Part shown: one piece after another, positions 1 through 9,595 of the stretch | How positions within the stretch are numbered: position 1 is the stretch's first letter | Layout: the number at the start of each line of letters is the position of its first letter | From: Neodontobutis hainanensis | Lineage: Eukaryota > Chordata > Actinopteri > Gobiiformes > Odontobutidae | DNA: 64,000 nt | Reading direction: 5' to 3' | Assembly: GCA_024349245.1 (NCBI GenBank) | Contig: JALDNG010000512.1 | Coordinates: 1 to 64,000, forward strand | Position numbers and translations under genes: made by a program | Notes under the pieces: model-generated | What the model was told of the DNA's origin: nothing | Seen by the model: the letters and a program-made list of their open reading frames with translations, nothing else | Databases searched by the model: none

Positions 1-96
1 TGTTTCAACACTTTACACTATGGCCATGTTATTATTAATTCATATATTAAATACTTGATATAAAGAACCAGTTGAAACACAGTGGCGCACGCGTGC

Positions 97-104
97 TGAC
101 GTAA
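97..104 (+). promoter_or_regulatory. CRE-like site TGACGTAA upstream of gene 1
   Basis: TGACGTAA is a variant of the CREB/ATF/CREM half-site palindrome and lies about 210 bp upstream of the first splice donor. It is kept in unit 3 (60273-60280) but is TGGCGTAA in unit 2. A TATA-like TTTAAAAG at 148-155 is present only in this unit. That a promoter lies here is inferred from position only. Confidence 0.35.
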
Positions 105-315
105 GCACGTAGGCTACAGATGCTGGTTGCTAAGTTCATCTGTTCGATTTAAAAGCGCCATTGCAAATTTGCAAACTTGGCTGTGAGAAAATAACGCACA
201 TTTTGAGTTTTACTCGACGATTTCTTCAAAAAGAGACTTCAACTCCGGACTTTTTCCACTAAAACATCTGCTGAGCACCCACTGACCAGGACTACGAGAC
301 CGTTTTGAGAAAAAG
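105..315 (+). other. Gene 1, probable non-coding first exon (5' end not defined)
   Basis: The sequence ends in a strong donor, AAAAG|GTGAGA, at 315/316. It precedes an intron that closes at a consensus acceptor just before the ATG of the next exon. No long reading frame is seen, so it would be 5' untranslated. The transcription start cannot be placed; it probably lies between 150 and 200. The donor is conserved in all three units. Confidence 0.5.
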
Positions 316-1263
316 GTGAGACTTAATAATTTTACATTTTCACGTTATTTTCAATGGGCTTTATCATTACTACTACACGGCCCAACATAGCGACCAATAC
401 TTTTAAGCAAAATCAGCATTTATCAGGATTACGGTATGTTTTATAGTAAATTTACTAGAAAATGTGTCGCTTTTTATCTGCTCAACGATTAGTTAGGCTA
501 TTTGATAGGACTACAATACAGAATTATCAAGTTAAAAGCAACACTGGTGATGATGAGTAAAAATAGTTGATTTGTTTGGTAAATAATTGACATGTACAAG
601 TAAAGACCACTGTGCTTAGGCCAAGAGGTTATGTTTAGACCTACACTGTTTGTATTTGAGCTTTTAATGTAATTGGGTATATTCATAAAGTCTTATACAC
701 TTAGTAGACATAGTTTCTGTTCTTTATTGAAATTAAAACAGTAACAAAATAATACATTGTTTAAGCTAGCCCATCTGTCCAGGCGTGGAAAGCAATAATA
801 AGTGAAAGTCAAACTTTAATTCCAAAGCATTTTTAAAACAAGCTTAGCTGTGTGCTTAAGTGCTGTACAAGTCATATAGACATGAAACAATAAAGTAAGA
901 ACTGAAACAGACTATAACCATCTGAAATACAAAAAGCACTTAAATATAACCTCTTTAAAGTAACACCATTTGTGTTCTACTGTAACTTTAGATTTGTTGT
1001 ATTTCAATGTAAACCTTGTGACTATGAAAGAGTTTTTGTCAATAATGTGTCTATTGCACCTTTTATCTGTTAAAACCTGTCAGAGTTTGTCACTATAAAG
1101 AATTCACATGATTGACTTAAACCAGTGACACTAGTTTAACACTTTGACAAAGACATAAAAGGATATTTATGGAGCATTACACCAATATGTGTCGTATTTG
1201 AGAATAATAATTGTGTAACTATGACATGCAGCAGTATTTTAACTGAATTTTAACTCTTTTCAG
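316..1263 (+). other. Gene 1, intron 1
   Basis: AT-rich sequence between the donor at 316 and a TTTTCAG acceptor ending at 1263, with a T-rich tract in front. No coding or repeat feature is recognised inside. It is nearly identical in the three units. Informative single-base differences here (near 529, 769 and 998) group unit 3 with unit 2. Confidence 0.5.
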
Positions 1264-2390
1264 ATCTTCACAAAATGGCCCAGCGTGCCTCCTGGACGAC
1301 GAAGCCCGGGTGTCCTGATGTGCTCCTCCTGCGCAGGCTGCTCACACACTCCACACCCACTGTTCCATCTACACCTGCCTCCTCCACAAGGCCCTCTAAC
1401 AGTGCTTTAATGTCTGTCTCTCCACAGGAGACACAGGGCTTCAGCTGGACCTGTGTCCTGGCTCCAAACCCCAACAGACCTGGCAGCCCACTCCTGATCC
1501 TGCGCAGGATCCCTCCACCTGAGGCTAAGGTCTCTGACACCCTCTCCTCCTCTTCAAGCTCCTGCTCTTCCTCTGGTTCTGACTCTAGTTCCTCCTCTCG
1601 CTCCTCCTCCCCTTCTACCCCTCTGTATCCCCCTCGCCCCACTCGACCCCTAAGTCTCATAATAGGATCCTCACCCTTAGCTGCAGCTCCTCCTCCCCTG
1701 CTCTTCTCCCTCCTGCTCCCCTCCTTGCTCCACTTTCTTTTATCTGCCTTCTGCTAAGAGTCCTAACTTGAGCTCTAACTCCTCGACCTGCAGCACTCCT
1801 CCCCTGCTCCTCCCCTCTCCACCCTCACCCCTGCCGTCTCTCCTCCCCTGCTCCTCTCCTCTCCACCCTCACCCCTGCCGTCTCCCCTCCCCTGCTCCTC
1901 CTCTCCACCCTCACCCCTGCCGTCTCCCCTCCCACCTGCTCCTCCCCTCTCCACCCTCACCCCTGCCGTCTCCCCTCCCACCTGCTCCTCCCCTCTCCGC
2001 TCTCACCCCTGCCGTCTCCCCTCCCCTGCTCCTCCCCTCTCCACCCTCACCCCTGCCGTCTCCCCTCCCCTGCTCCTCCCCTCTCCGCCCTCACCCCTGC
2101 CGTCTCCCCTCCCCTGCTCCTCCCCTCTCCACCCTCACCCCTGCCGTCTCTCCTCCCCTGCTCCTCCCCTCCACCCTCACCCCTGCCGTCTCTCCTCCTG
2201 CTAATGGCTCTGATTCTGACTCCAGCTCTGGATCTAGCTCCTCCCACTCCTCCTCCTCCCCTCTCCCCCTCACTCCTCTGGTCTCTCTAGTTCTTCTAAA
2301 AGGAGCCGTAAGCGTGGCTCCAGCTCCTTATCCTGCTCTCCTGCCTCTTCTCCTCCTCCTGCTAAGGTCTCTAAGCTGAGCTTTAACTAG
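1264..2390 (+). pseudogene. Gene 1, Ser/Pro-rich coding exon (unit 1 copy)
   Basis: Not recognised as a known family. The exon follows an acceptor at 1263 and has an ATG at 1275. From this ATG the frame stays open to 1757 (160 residues) with a serine-rich stretch at about residues 89-116. The exon continues through a 44-bp minisatellite to a conserved tail with repeated serines, a basic KRSRKR cluster and the end AKVSKLSFN before TAG at 2388-2390. The two parts are in different frames here; a one-base difference present in unit 2 near 1720 would put them in register, so one ancestral ORF is likely. Serine-rich plus basic composition suggests a nuclear protein, which is inference. The start codon context differs in each unit, and each copy has a different frame problem, so this copy is called a probable pseudogene. 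Confidence 0.5.
1797..2198 (+). repeat. 44-bp pyrimidine-rich minisatellite inside the coding exon, about 9 units
   Basis: Each unit contains the core ACCCCTGCCGTCTC, spaced 41-46 bp apart. The consensus spacing is 44 bp, so successive units are read in different frames. Because the strand has almost only C and T, all three plus frames stay open, giving Pro/Ser/Leu/His-rich peptides. The units number about 9 here, 4 in unit 2 and 8 in unit 3. The unit number modulo 3 sets the frame of the conserved tail after the array. Confidence 0.9.
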
Positions 2391-3170
2391 CCTCCCCTCC
2401 TGCCCCTCCTCTCTCCCCTCTCTCTCCTCCTTCTGCTGATTTCTCTCTTTAAGATCTGATGCCCTCTTTCTTTCTTTTGAGGTTTGTGTCACTGAAAATC
2501 TGGGTTAAGTATAAATTTTTTTTTTATCAAGTTTTTGTTGCATTTTAAAATAAGTTGTGTTAGTGAGTGTTGTCTGGTGGTGGTTTTGTGGTGTTTTTTT
2601 TGGTGGTTTTGTGGTGGTTTTATGGTGTGGTGTCTGGTGGTGGTTTTGTGGTGTTTTTTTTGGTGGTTTTGTGGTGGTTTTATGGTGTGAAAAAATCTGA
2701 AAAATATTGAATGTGTTAGTAGCTTGTTAAGTTTGATTTTGCTATTTTGTTAAAAAAAAAAAAAAGGACAAAAAAAAGTTTGTTTTTTGGTGGTGTTAAG
2801 TTACATGTCGTTTGTTTTGTGCAAAATGCAAAGGTAAGTATCTTGTTGAGATGGATGTTAAGTGTTTTACCCATGACAGGTGTAAAACATTTTAACACAT
2901 GTTAACCACACAATTTACTTAATTCTATGTATTTTAGACTTTAGTATCTTTGACTTTACTCAGATGATAATGAGAGCCTAAAACATGTTTCTTTTGAGAT
3001 ATTTGCTCAATGTTTTAGTTTGGATTAACACTGTCTGGATATAGATATATTTATAAAAACACAAATATTAAAAATAAAAGCAACACATTAAAAGGAAATG
3101 CCGTTCCCAAATAAGTGAGCATGTAAAAGATGAGTGTTCATTACCTACGCTTGATTAACTCTTCTTCACA
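2391..3170 (+). other. Gene 1, sequence between exons 2 and 3
   Basis: Pyrimidine-rich just after the stop, then T- and GT-rich, holding the 60-bp minisatellite and a poly(A)/A-rich tract near 2752-2776. No ORF is supported. It could be 3' untranslated sequence of a short transcript, or intron 2 leading to the acceptor TTCACAG ending at 3171 or ACAAAG ending at 3208. Confidence 0.4.
2571..2690 (+). repeat. 60-bp GT-rich minisatellite, 2 units
   Basis: Two near-perfect units, each starting TGTCTGGTGG at 2571 and 2631, made almost only of G and T on this strand. Unit 2 also has two copies; unit 3 has three. The strong G/T strand bias could favour unusual DNA structure or recombination, which is inference. 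Confidence 0.92.
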
Positions 3171-3208
3171 GATTCACATGCCATTTTTCTCTTTTGATTT
3201 TTACAAAG

Positions 3209-3365
3209 GTGACCGACAGTAAAGACACGGCAGTAAATATTGTCCAAGAGCTTGTGAATCGACGAGAGAAGAGTAAACGCAAAGAAAGGAAATAACGTAA
3301 AGAATTGAAGCACATAGAGAACCATGAAAGAGAGGAAAGAAAGCTCAGAGAAAAGTGGAAGCAAT
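3209..3365 (+). pseudogene. Gene 1, K/E/R-rich exon 3 with an in-frame stop
   Basis: After an acceptor at 3208 the frame reads VTDSKDTAVNIVQELVNRR and then a lysine/arginine/glutamate-rich, probably coiled-coil stretch. A TAA at 3293-3295 interrupts it. The same frame continues with 23 more charged codons (ELKHIENHEREERKLREKW) to a donor at 3366 (GTTAGT). This donor joins in phase to the next exon. The TAA is identical in all three units, so it pre-dates the amplification. Open frame and biased composition on both sides argue that this was coding before the stop arose. No family was recognised. Confidence 0.55.
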
Positions 3366-3459
3366 GTTAGTATTAATCATGTTTATGAACACACATTTGA
3401 AGGAAGCAGGTCGGTCTAAGTCAAGTGTAATAAATGAATTTATCTCTTTTCTCTTCCAG

Positions 3460-3520
3460 TGAAGAAAGTGGTGTTCGATGGAGCGGAGGAGGGGCAGGAC
3501 TCGCCAGATTCACACTAAAG
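3460..3520 (+). pseudogene. Gene 1, exon 4 with natural-looking C-terminus
   Basis: A CTCTTCCAG acceptor ends at 3459 and an AAG|GTAATT donor starts at 3521. Spliced to exon 3 the frame gives KKVVFDGAEEGQDSPDSH and then TAA at 3516-3518, an acidic C-terminal end. The stop sits 2 bases before the donor, so downstream exons would be untranslated. Unit 3 lacks one G here and would shift frame. Confidence 0.55.
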
Positions 3521-4105
3521 GTAATTATTAAGACTCAGAGAATACACCAAGCAGCACAAGGTTTTATTCTTTAAACACAATAGAAGAGGACTGTCTCTGG
3601 TACAAGAGAGAGTTGTGGCAACATTTTACTGCCTTCATGTCTCCATCTGATGCTGTCATGAAGAATGGTGCATTTCTTTATTTTACTCTCACCATTTCTT
3701 CTAGAGATTAAAATGGAAGACATATTGTTGTCGTAAAGAAAATGGAATTAAGCAAAAGTGTAAGGCACAGTAATAACGCCACATGAAGAAGAATATAAGA
3801 GATGAAATGCAAAGTAAAGGGTATAAGAAAGAAGAAACAAAACAAAAACTGTTTTCTTATCATGTATTTAAATGTTTTAAATAATTATGTAAACTCAAAT
3901 GTTCAGATATATTCTCCTCAGACTAAACTCACTGGCCTCATTTGTTTTTATGCTTTTAGGAGATGATGCAGATGATATTAAAAGCTAAACATCACAAGAT
4001 TTATTTTAAATGTGTATCTATTTAATACATGTGACAGTCTGTTATAGCAGACATGTCTAGATAAATATGCACTGCATTTGTTTCATTACTGTCTCTGTTT
4101 TACAG
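3521..4105 (+). other. Gene 1, intron 4 region with a possible small exon near 3960
   Basis: A-rich sequence with no long ORF. A TTTTAG acceptor ends at 3959 and is followed by a short open stretch (about 9 codons), but no clear donor follows, so a real exon is doubtful. A second acceptor, TTTTACAG, ends at 4105. Confidence 0.35.
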
Positions 4106-4208
4106 GTGAAAATAGGAGCCATGCTGTAGATAAGGTGAAGAAAAAGGAACAATAAAAGGAGAAAAAATAAGTGAAGATGATAAGCAAAAGAAATCAAACC
4201 AAAGATAT
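4106..4208 (+). other. Gene 1, probable untranslated exon
   Basis: Bounded by the TTTTACAG acceptor at 4105 and a GTACGT donor at 4209. It is purine-rich, and stop codons occur in every frame, so it would be part of the 3' untranslated region or of a decayed coding exon. Unit 2 differs by several bases (34035-34138). Confidence 0.4.
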
Positions 4209-4256
4209 GTACGTATTCATGTTGTTTATAATTCAAACCATTGTAAGTTATACAGT

Positions 4257-4304
4257 TGTTCGTTCATTCATTTTCTACCGCTTAGTCCCGTCAGGGTCGC
4301 GGGT
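4257..4304 (-). mobile_element. SINE 3' tail fragment (DANA/HE1-like)
   Basis: A short piece reading TTCATTCATTTTCTACCGC followed by a GTCCCGTCAGGGTCGC-like block. It matches the left end of the complete SINE at 11674-12085 in the same orientation. Only the 3' tail portion is present, which suggests a 5'-truncated insertion in an intron of gene 1. Confidence 0.6.
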
Positions 4305-4344
4305 GTAATTTATATAGTTATTCATAATTTCTTCTTAAATCCAG

Positions 4345-4610
4345 AAAGACATCTGTGGTGAGATGACCTACACAACAAAACACTCTGAAGGCTACAGCAT
4401 CATTGTGGAGACAAACCTGTCCTGGACTCTTCTCAAACAATGGATCACAGCCTCAGACTCCAAAAGAACATGTTCTCTTCAGTGAGACATGCTAAAGCAG
4501 GACAAGAACATCAGGCCCCACAAAGGAAAAGAGACCGTCAATAACTTAAACTTTAATAACTCAATAAGCCTCGTTTTAACATGGAAAATAAATGAGTGGG
4601 TAAAATAATT
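4345..4610 (+). other. Gene 1, last exon and polyadenylation signal
   Basis: Starts after the acceptor TTAAATCCAG ending at 4344. It has no usable frame and contains an AATAAA at 4587-4592, so it is best read as the 3' untranslated terminal exon. The transcript would end about 15-25 bases after the signal. Confidence 0.45.
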
Positions 4611-5145
4611 TGCTTGTTTATGGCTGTGTAATTATTAGTCAAACACTATGAGGAGAATATGGTTATCTTACATTGATAATGACTTTTTGGCTGAGCATAC
4701 TCCAGGAATCAGCACTGTTATCAGATTTGGCTTATCCACTCCAGCCTTTAAGTTATTTTACTGATTGAGTTTTATAAACATTAAATACAAGAAATAGACC
4801 TTTTTTTCCCCTGTTAAAATAACTTATCAAATCTGATAAGAACAATATGCTTTCATTTAGAAAATTATATGTAATGTTACAAAATGATGGTACGTTTCTA
4901 CAGTTTCATCGAGTCCTCCAACATATGGGACGTTGCTGCCAGGGACAGAGAGACGCTCTGAAGAGAGGGGGATCGGCTGCATGTACATTGCCAGTTTTGC
5001 GACTTAAAGTCTTTCCCTTAAATATTCAGTCGATCAGTGCTGGCACTTAGGCAACCACTCCTGGAGCATGACTTCATGGAGCCACTGGGAGTTGGAAGGG
5101 GCTGTTGTTGACTTCCAATGTAGGAGGAGATGACGTCTGGCAATT
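4611..5145. other. Unclassified spacer with a near-palindrome
   Basis: No gene is supported; the open frames are short and overlap the L2 tail. An 18-bp near-palindrome, CTTATCAAATCTGATAAG (4823-4840), lies in an AT-rich stretch and its TTATCAGATTTG half recurs near 4720. The right part (about 4880-5140) has a more gene-like base composition but no recognisable product. Confidence 0.4.
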
Positions 5146-8085
5146 AGACAAGACAAGACATTTATTTTTGTATAGCCCAATATCACAACAACAGCCGCCT
5201 CAAAGGGCTTAACAGACTGTACTAGACAACATCCCCTGTCCTTAGACCCTCCATCAGGGTGAGGAAAAACTCCAAAAAAACCCAGCCGGGAAAAAAGAGA
5301 AACCTCAGGGAGAACCACAGAAGGAGGGATCCACTCCCAGGACGGACAGGCCGTGCAAGAATGTGTCCAGGACAGTTGAAAAAAAAATACATAAAAATAC
5401 AAAACATATTCACAAAAAACATTTATGTTGACAGCGTCCAGTGTCCACTCTGTCTGTGTATGTAAGGTGGATGGGACCTCAGCCATTATCAAGGTAGATG
5501 AAAGATGAGCTGTGGGTCCTCACACTGGAGCAGAGTCAGGGGTGGGGCAGTACACATCACCCAGCAGATCAGAGGTTTGCGTCCACCCTAGGAGGAGGTA
5601 GAAAGGAGAAAAACAAAAGTGCTAAATACTACTGATAATAGGCAGATGTAATAATAATATCAGCGGTTGAGTGTGTACCTACAGCTACAACCAGTGTAAA
5701 CCTAACCCTATGATCAATCAGTCTCCATACGTTTGGTGAAATAAGTAAGTTTTGAGTTTGCTTTTGAAAATCTCAACAGAGTCAGCTCGCCGCACTTCCA
5801 CCGAGCCCATTCCACAAAAATGGGGCTCTATAAGAAAAGGCTCTGTAGCCAGCAGACTTCTTCTTTATTCGAGGAAGTTGAAGGAGGCCAGCGTCCTGAG
5901 AGCGAAGTGCAGCTGGAGTATACCAGGTGATAAGGTCAGATAGGTAAGAGGGCGCGTCCACAAAGTTCAAAGTTCAAAGTTCAAAGTTTTCTTTATTGTC
6001 CCTCTTGGGAAATTAATTTTGCAGCATCATGCTCCTTAAGAAACATACAACATAGCATTACACTTCAACAACTCAAGAGCAGGATCAACAATGGAAATCA
6101 CTAAAAACCAAGATAAAAATGTGCAAAATGGAATTAAAACATGAATAAAAACATTGTGCAAACAAGCAATTATTGTTGTGCAAAATGATTATAAAGTGCT
6201 AGGTGCCATTTAAGTGCCTCACAGCTGTCGGTAAAAACGACATATTTAATCTTTTAGTCCTACAGCCCAGAGCTCTGTAGCGCCGGCCGGAGGGCAGCAG
6301 CTCAAATTCCTCTGAGGGGATGGTCTTGGGACTGCGCTATAGCACCAGCCTTCCTCTGCACCTGTCGGCTGTAAATGTCCTTCAGCTGAGCCTGACTCCT
6401 CCCGAAATCTTACTGGCCACTTTAACCAGACTACCCAGTCTGTTTTTGTTGGTCAGGAGAGGCTTCCAAACCAGGCAGCAATACTGAAGGATAAAACCGA
6501 TTCAATAAAAGCACGATAAAACAGTGTCATCATTTCAGTGGATACATTAAAACTGTTCATCTTCCTCAGGAAGTACAATCGTTGTTGGACTTTTTAGAAA
6601 CAGCATCCACCCAAGGCTCAAAACACAGTTTATTGTCCAGAACGACTCCGAGATATTTGTAGCTGTCGACCAGTTCAATGTCTGTGTTCTTGATGACAGT
6701 GGCTCTGGGGCAAGGTGGTGATTTATGCGGAAGTCTATTTTAATTTCCTTTGTTTTTAACACATTCATATGTAAAAATGAACGGTCACACCAAAGGATTT
6801 TATTTGTTAACAAGACAACTTTGAAATCAGCTCTAACATGAATAGGAAGCCAGTGTAATGAAGCCAGGACCGGAGTAATGTGATCAAACTTCCTGGTCTT
6901 TGTTAAAAGTCTGGCGGCTGTATTTTGGACCATTTGTAGACTGTGAGTACTTTTTTTCGGCAGTCTAGAGAATAACGCATTACAGTAGTCCAGCCTGGAT
7001 GTGACAAATGCATGAATGAGAATTTCAGCATCAGCTAAAGAGAGGCAGGAGCGAATTTGTGAGATATTCCGCAAGTGAAAAAAGCCCATTTTAGTGACCT
7101 CACTAATGTGCTGCTGCAGAGATAGTGTGGGGTCAAAAATTACACCGAGGTTCCTCGCAGTTTTTCCGTGCTCCAACACACAGTTGTTGATTGAGACAGT
7201 AAGATTGTTGAACTTGTGCCGATGACTGGCAGGACCAATTAACAAGAGCTCTGTTTTATCCGCGTTCAAATGGAGGAAGTTTTGAGACATCCATGTTTTA
7301 ATTGAAACGAGGCAGGCCTCTAGACGCATGATGTCAGTAGTATTATTTGCTTTTATTGGTAGATACAGCTGTGTATTATTAAAATAACAATGGAAGTTCA
7401 CTCCATAACTTCTGATTATTTGTCCCAATGGTGTAACATATAGTGAAAAAGTATGGGACCAAGCACAGACCCTTGTGGCACACGAACTTCACTGGTGCCG
7501 TGGAGGAGAAGGATTTATTAAAAGAGACAAAATGAGACCTATCACACAGATAGGATTCTAACCAAGAAAGAGCAAAGCCAGAGATGCCAAAAACATCTTT
7601 AAGTCTGTTGATTAGCACTGCATGATCAATCGTATCAAATGCAGCACTGAGATCCAGCAATAACAGTAGAGCCGATGAGTCCTCGTCCATCTGAAGGAGG
7701 AGATCATTTGTTACTTTAACTAAAGCTGTTTCAGTGGAATAAGAGGCCCTAAATGCAGACTGAAACGGCTCGAGGAGGTCATTTTCTGATAGATATAGAG
7801 TAAGTTGTTTTAGCACAACTTTTCGAGGACTTTAGATAGAAAAGGTAAATTGGAGACAGGACGGAAATTATTTAGGCATCCAGGATCCAAAGTAGGTTTT
7901 TGATTAGGAGGTAAAAGCAAGAACCTCCATTTGTGCTGATGAATACTGTGTGTATTCCTCAGGAAGGCCAAAGACGGCCACATGTGGAGAAACACAGGCT
8001 GAGACTGAGAGAACCTTAGACATTGTGTCAAAATAACTCCAAAACTGCCAAAAATTTGGGAAAGTGCTTTCTTAACTGGAACCAT
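5146..8085 (-). mobile_element. L2-clade LINE, minus strand, with nested insertion
   Basis: The 3' untranslated block typical of fish L2 elements lies at 5146-5550. The reverse transcriptase is read leftward from about 8085: LNNFRPVSNLPFLSKVLEK, then the LDLSAAFDTIDH block, then the palm and thumb regions to about 6790. It continues across the inserted CR1/Rex1-type piece at 5780-5960. Frames are broken at several places. The catalytic motif, YADD in unit 2 and in the inverted L2 copy, reads YFNN here (7375-7386). The endonuclease domain is missing, so the element is 5' truncated as most LINE copies are. Confidence 0.78.
5962..6785 (-). mobile_element. CR1/Rex1-type LINE 3' fragment inserted in the L2
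   Basis: The left end carries the 3' tail, three direct copies of an 8-base AAGTTCAA motif next to a CAATAAAG-like signal on the minus strand. Read leftward, the right part encodes the C-terminal end of a reverse transcriptase, including a KYLGVVLDNKL-like block near 6660 and the following thumb/C-terminal region. It splits the surrounding L2: L2 sequence resumes at about 6786. Family assignment within CR1/Rex1-like elements is uncertain. Confidence 0.55.
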
Positions 8086-8636
8086 GTCTTATAAGTGTTG
8101 ATAACAACTGGGTTACAGGTAAGGCCAGAGGGACTGACTGTGAATGAATCAGTCAGTAAAGCAAGTAAAGAGGATGATGGACATGACTGTGCTTCCAATT
8201 GACAACAGACTTTGATAATGTAATTCTATTAATCCTGCCATTCCACAAAAAATGAAAAATGGTCTTGTCTATGGACTTATAAAAGCTTTTTGCTAAAAAA
8301 ATAGGTAGATATTGAAATAAAAACAAATATTTCGGTAGGATATCCTAATCACATTAATTCACCCTATCAGAGAGAGAGGGAGAGCACTCCATCTCTGAAA
8401 ATCAGCCTTTACCCCAGTGAGGAGGGTAGAAACATTTGCAGAGTAGAGGGACTGGCTACATTGAACCCCAAATACCGAAACCCAGAAGGGCTTAGTTTAA
8501 AAGGAATGTCAGATTGAGAGAGCTGTGTTGCTAGTTTATTGACAGGGAAGCAATCACTTTTTGATACGTTAATCCTGTACCCTGAGAACAGGCCAAATCT
8601 GCGAAAGAAAGACACAATAGCGGGACATGAATCTAC
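8086..8636 (-). mobile_element. L1 (Tx1/Swimmer-like) LINE fragment, minus strand, 3' part
   Basis: Read on the minus strand, 8409-8640 encodes a fish L1 ORF2 segment: FFRRFGLFSGYRINVSKSD, then the SPSGFRYLGFNV block that follows the YxDD motif. Sequence between 8086 and 8400 is decayed. The other half of the same L1 lies at 9596-10260, so the sushi element at 8637 inserted into it. Confidence 0.65.
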
Positions 8637-9056
8637 TCTCAGATCCACTCCGTGTCTCTCAGGGATCCGCTCCACTTTCCTTCTCTCTCCTTCATCTCAT
8701 CACTGCCACCTGTCCCAAGCACCTGCAGCCATTACCATCAGTGAGGTTTGGACTCCAGCTATCAGTCCAGTTCCTCGGCTTGGTCCCAGTCACCGGCTCG
8801 GCTTCGACGCAGCTCTACGGCTCACTCCAACTCTCAACCCAGCTCTCCAGCTTGGCCTAAGTCACCAGTTCGGCACCAGATCACGGTCCAGCTCCTCGGC
8901 TTGGTTCCAGTTCACAACTTCTATTCAGCCATCCTCCTCAGCACGAACTACAGTCTCAGATCCCCTATCCAGCTTCCTGTCACTATCTGTACTTTTATAA
9001 AGAATCACTTACCTTCACTGTCTTGTGCGCTTTTGAGTCTTCAGTCCCACATTACA
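8637..9056 (+). repeat. Sushi-type 5' LTR, with promoter deletion
   Basis: The LTR begins at the bases equivalent to TGTCAGATCC in unit 2 (here TCTCAGATCC) and ends ...CATTACA at 9056. It is 420 bp, while the unit 2 LTR is 513 bp. The missing 94 bp include the TATTTAAA TATA-like box, and the deletion junction has a 4-base AGGT microhomology. This LTR is therefore expected to be promoter-dead, which is inference. Confidence 0.7.
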
Positions 9057-9595
9057 GAACGATCTGGCCAAGATGGACTCAGCCAAAGCAGAGAAAGTAA
9101 TAAATCGATTCACCATCATTGAAGAAACTCTCCAAAATCATGCAGCCCAAATGAACACTATTCCTGCGGGTTCCAGCGGATTGTGTCTCAACAGGAAGAC
9201 ACATTCCATGCCATGTCAAATCAGATCCATCTCCTGACTTCTCAGCTATCGTCGGAGGGAGTGGGCTACCCGGAAACCTCTTTGCCTTCCTCTTGATGCC
9301 CAGCGACCACAGCTCTCTGTATCCACAACAGATTCCAGTTCCACAACAGATTCCAGTGAACCCATGCAAATTGGCCACTCTCATCTCACTCCTGAGGAGA
9401 GGCTACGGCCGAAGGAGGAACTTTTGTATGTATTGTGGGGTTTCGGGCCATGTTGCATTGGTCTGTCCGTTAATAGGACAGGCTCAGCAGTAGCTGGAGG
9501 AGTACTGTTGAGTCTTACAGAGGGTCTCCTCCATCAATCGCCCGCTTGTCCATGTCCAGCTGCTGCTTCCTGGGGGCCATAGACTTTAACTACGT
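9057..9595 (+). pseudogene. gag: Sushi-type Ty3/Gypsy gag, truncated at the protease start
   Basis: The ATG at 9073 opens a gag-like frame (MDSAKAEKVINRFTIIEETL) that shifts near 9168. It is then followed in other frames by a CCHC zinc knuckle at 9425-9466 (C-x2-C-x4-H-x4-C). A short stretch at the N-terminal side of the protease follows before the element stops at about 9595, where L1 sequence resumes. Protease, reverse transcriptase, integrase and the 3' LTR are absent. The family call rests on the LTR/gag layout and the knuckle context known from sushi elements. Confidence 0.65.

Noticed and set aside
1268..1660. Glu/Arg-rich minus-strand ORF opposite the Ser-rich exon, and similar minus ORFs at 1775-2273, 31832-32197 and 62045-62393
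   Set aside because: They are mirror readings of the pyrimidine-rich coding strand and minisatellite; open frames are expected from composition and there are no splice or start signals.
4257..4304. Independent short regulatory repeat in the gene 1 intron
   Set aside because: It is explained as a truncated tail of the same SINE family found at 11674-12085.
5034..5492. 152-codon minus-strand ORF as a gene
   Set aside because: It lies across the L2 3' untranslated region and adjoining spacer, and its frame is not kept over the same positions in unit 2 without shifts.
8539..9122. Plus-strand ORFs over the L1/LTR junction
   Set aside because: They run across the boundary of two transposons and over the LTR; no conserved protein.
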